Assembly: GCF_002201535.1 (NCBI RefSeq)
Contig: NZ_NIWW01000004.1
Coordinates: 62,001-126,000, forward strand
Direction: 5' to 3'
Source of the DNA: Lacimicrobium sp. SS2-24
GTDB lineage: Bacteria; Pseudomonadota; Gammaproteobacteria; Enterobacterales; Alteromonadaceae
DNA length: 64,000 nucleotides
Shown one piece after another: positions 62,430 to 64,000 of this stretch. Under the pieces are notes generated by a model. That model was given only the letters and a program-made list of their open reading frames with translations, made no database searches and was not told the DNA's origin. Position numbers and translations under genes: made by a program. The first letter of the stretch is position 1, and each line of letters opens with the position of its first letter.

Positions 62430-62719
62430 AAAGGTATTCTCCGGACAAAATATGGGCCTGTGACCATAAGCAGTTTTACTATTTGCCACAAGCCTGATGC
62501 GTTGTACTGCATAAAACGACGAGGACTTGCGCCAAACAATCCTCTGGAGGTCCGCCCTGTCCTGATAACGACAAAAAGACGGTAATCCTAAGCTGTACAT
62601 TTGGCGCGGTTTACGCTCCACTTATAGGAGCCAGGCTGTTGCTGGCACGTTACTAAAAATTAGTGACACAGCCTTTGACTGGTTTAATTTTAATTGCCGC
62701 CGAGAGAATAACGCTATCT

Positions 62720-63892
62720 ATGGATGATAATGTCGCCATGACTGAGGATTCGATTGAGGTGAGATGCCCGGAGTGCCACCTGTCAGTCTCGGTCACCGGA
62801 TTGCAACACAAGCAAAAAGCCTTGTGTCCTCGCTGTGGCTATCAACTCACGCTACTGCGCTTCCAAGCCAACGATAAAATCATGGCATTCAGCCTGGCAG
62901 CGTTATGCTTCCTGATCGCGTCCATTCCGTTTGAGTTTATGATTTTCAGTGTTCAGGGACAGTTTCAGCGCATGAATATTCCACTCAGCATCAGCACTTT
63001 GGTAGAGCAGGAGTATCCGATCCTGGCAGTGATCCAACTGCTGGCCATCTACGTCATCCCGGCCTGCATCCTTATTTGCATGATTTATTTGAGTTTTTTT
63101 CTCAGAAAGCAGAAGTATCCGCCTCACGGTGGCTGGGTTAAACGTATCCTTTTCACGCTATTACCCTGGAGCATGGCAGAAATATTTTTAGTGGGAGCAC
63201 TGATCAGCCTGATCAAAATACGGGACCTGGCGGATATCGCGCTGGGCCTGTCGTTTTATGCTTACCTTTTATTCACCCTGTGTCTGCTTTGTTGTCTGGT
63301 CTACCTGGATGATTTTCAACTCTCCAGAGATCTGCGTCGTTTGGGTGAAACACGCTGGAAACTGGCAAAAAAAGCGCCGCCGTCATTAAGCCATGTAACC
63401 CAGCGCACCTGGGCCTACCTGGTAGCCGCGTTAATCCTGTATATCCCGGCTAACACCTTACCCATTATGCATACCCGGGTACTGGGTCAGGAGCAGCCCA
63501 GCACAATACTTGGCGGCGTCGTCAGTCTTTGGCAAGATGGCTCTTACCCCGTCGCTTTGGTGATTTTTATCGCCAGTATCGCCGTGCCGGTGGGCAAGCT
63601 GGTGGTATTGAGCTGGCTTAACTACAGCATCCAGAAACAAGTAGCCAGTGGTCAGCAGTGGCGCACGCGCCTGTATCGCATTACGGACTTTATCGGACGC
63701 TGGTCGATGCTCGATGTCTTTGTCGTCGCCATTCTGGTCAGCCTGATCCAACTGGGTAACACCATGAGTGTTTATCCCGGACCGGCTGCCCTGGCGTTTT
63801 CTGCGGTTGTGATCCTGACGATGCTGGCCGCTAACAGTTTTGACAGCAGATTAATTTGGATAAAAAAACCTGATGACAACACCTCAGAATAA
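62720..63892 (+). CDS. pqiA: Paraquat-inducible protein A (PqiA)
   Basis: 390 residues from the ATG at 62720. A zinc-ribbon-like pair at the N-terminus (CPECHLS and CPRCGYQL) is followed by two four-helix membrane modules; the second has NTLPIMHTRVLG, GGVVSLWQDGSYPVALVIFIASIAVPVGKL and RWSMLDVFVVAILVSLIQLG. Inner-membrane part of the PqiABC lipid transport system. Overlaps pqiB by 20 bases. Confidence 0.9.
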   Translation: MDDNVAMTEDSIEVRCPECHLSVSVTGLQHKQKALCPRCGYQLTLLRFQANDKIMAFSLAALCFLIASIPFEFMIFSVQGQFQRMNIPLSISTLVEQEYPILAVIQLLAIYVIPACILICMIYLSFFLRKQKYPPHGGWVKRILFTLLPWSMAEIFLVGALISLIKIRDLADIALGLSFYAYLLFTLCLLCCLVYLDDFQLSRDLRRLGETRWKLAKKAPPSLSHVTQRTWAYLVAALILYIPANTLPIMHTRVLGQEQPSTILGGVVSLWQDGSYPVALVIFIASIAVPVGKLVVLSWLNYSIQKQVASGQQWRTRLYRITDFIGRWSMLDVFVVAILVSLIQLGNTMSVYPGPAALAFSAVVILTMLAANSFDSRLIWIKKPDDNTSE

Positions 63893-64000
63893 TCGCGCTG
63901 CCCGGTTAGAGCCGGCTTCATCCTGGTCCAAGATCTGGCTGGTCCCCCTGGTCGCTTTAGGGATTGGTATCTGGATGGTATATACCGAACTCAGCCAACA
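63873..64000 (+). CDS. pqiB: PqiB (MCE-domain protein), 5' end only
   Basis: The first 42 codons are in the window: a hydrophilic N-terminus, then the membrane helix KIWLVPLVALGIGIWMVY. The ATG lies 20 bases before the pqiA stop. The MCE domains would follow beyond the edge. Confidence 0.85.
   Translation, partial: MTTPQNNRAARLEPASSWSKIWLVPLVALGIGIWMVYTELSQ

Overview
The window comes from a polarly flagellated gammaproteobacterium, most likely of the Alteromonadales. The evidence is the FlrA-type sigma-54 regulator, FlgP/FlgT ring proteins, CheV-CheR beside the flg genes, several short flagellins in tandem, and both sigma-28 (TAAAG-N14-GCCGATAA) and sigma-54 (TGGCAC-N5-TTGC) promoters at flagellar genes. 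The genus cannot be fixed from sequence alone. Almost the whole window is one flagellar locus with a large glycan-biosynthesis island inserted between flagellar genes.

Left edge (1-3400): the 5' part of flrA, a kdsD-type arabinose-5-phosphate isomerase, and a divergent lone flagellin. Plus-strand glycan cluster (3542-13760): a sigma-28-like promoter followed by a tightly overlapping operon. It holds wlbABC and a wbpI-type epimerase (2,3-diacetamido uronic acid sugars), rmlB and rmlA, a WbqC-family protein, a TPR-WecF fusion glycosyltransferase, a sulfotransferase and wecE. rmlA/rmlB/wecE predict dTDP-4-amino-4,6-dideoxygalactose (dTDP-Fuc4N), which is the amino precursor of the sugar nucleotide used by WecF-family transferases.

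Minus-strand glycan cluster (13783-30230): a second sulfotransferase; an asnB-type amidotransferase; a GT4; a Stealth phosphotransferase; a CDP-glycerol glycerophosphotransferase; two small Rossmann-like proteins; an SDR/AMP-ligase/ACP acyl module; and a complete pseudaminic acid pathway (pseB, C, F, I, G, H) with an interposed GT9-like protein.

Flagellar filament block (30220-41608): a very large Maf glycosyltransferase with a duplicated N-terminal domain, FliT-like, FliS, FliD, FlaG, then four tandem flagellins of two subtypes in the order I-II-II-I. The regions between the flagellins are long and highly structured. They contain strong terminators, hairpins that expose CUCCU-type anti-Shine-Dalgarno loops, and a conserved structured element seen twice.

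Structural block (41717-59554): a beta-propeller-like protein of unknown role, flgL-K-J-I-H-G-F (its own sigma-54 promoter), flgE-D-C-B (a second sigma-54 promoter), cheR-cheV, flgA, flgM-flgN behind a perfect sigma-28 promoter, flgP and flgT. The right end is unrelated: tRNA-Arg(CCU), a DUF4440-like protein, an S9 peptidase, pqiA and the start of pqiB.

Working model: pseudaminic acid made by the Pse enzymes is attached to flagellins by Maf. A second, sigma-28-linked cluster makes Fuc4N- and diacetamido-uronate-type sugars, possibly sulfated, acylated, amidated or phosphoglycerylated. The TPR-WecF fusion is the best candidate for placing one of these on flagellin.
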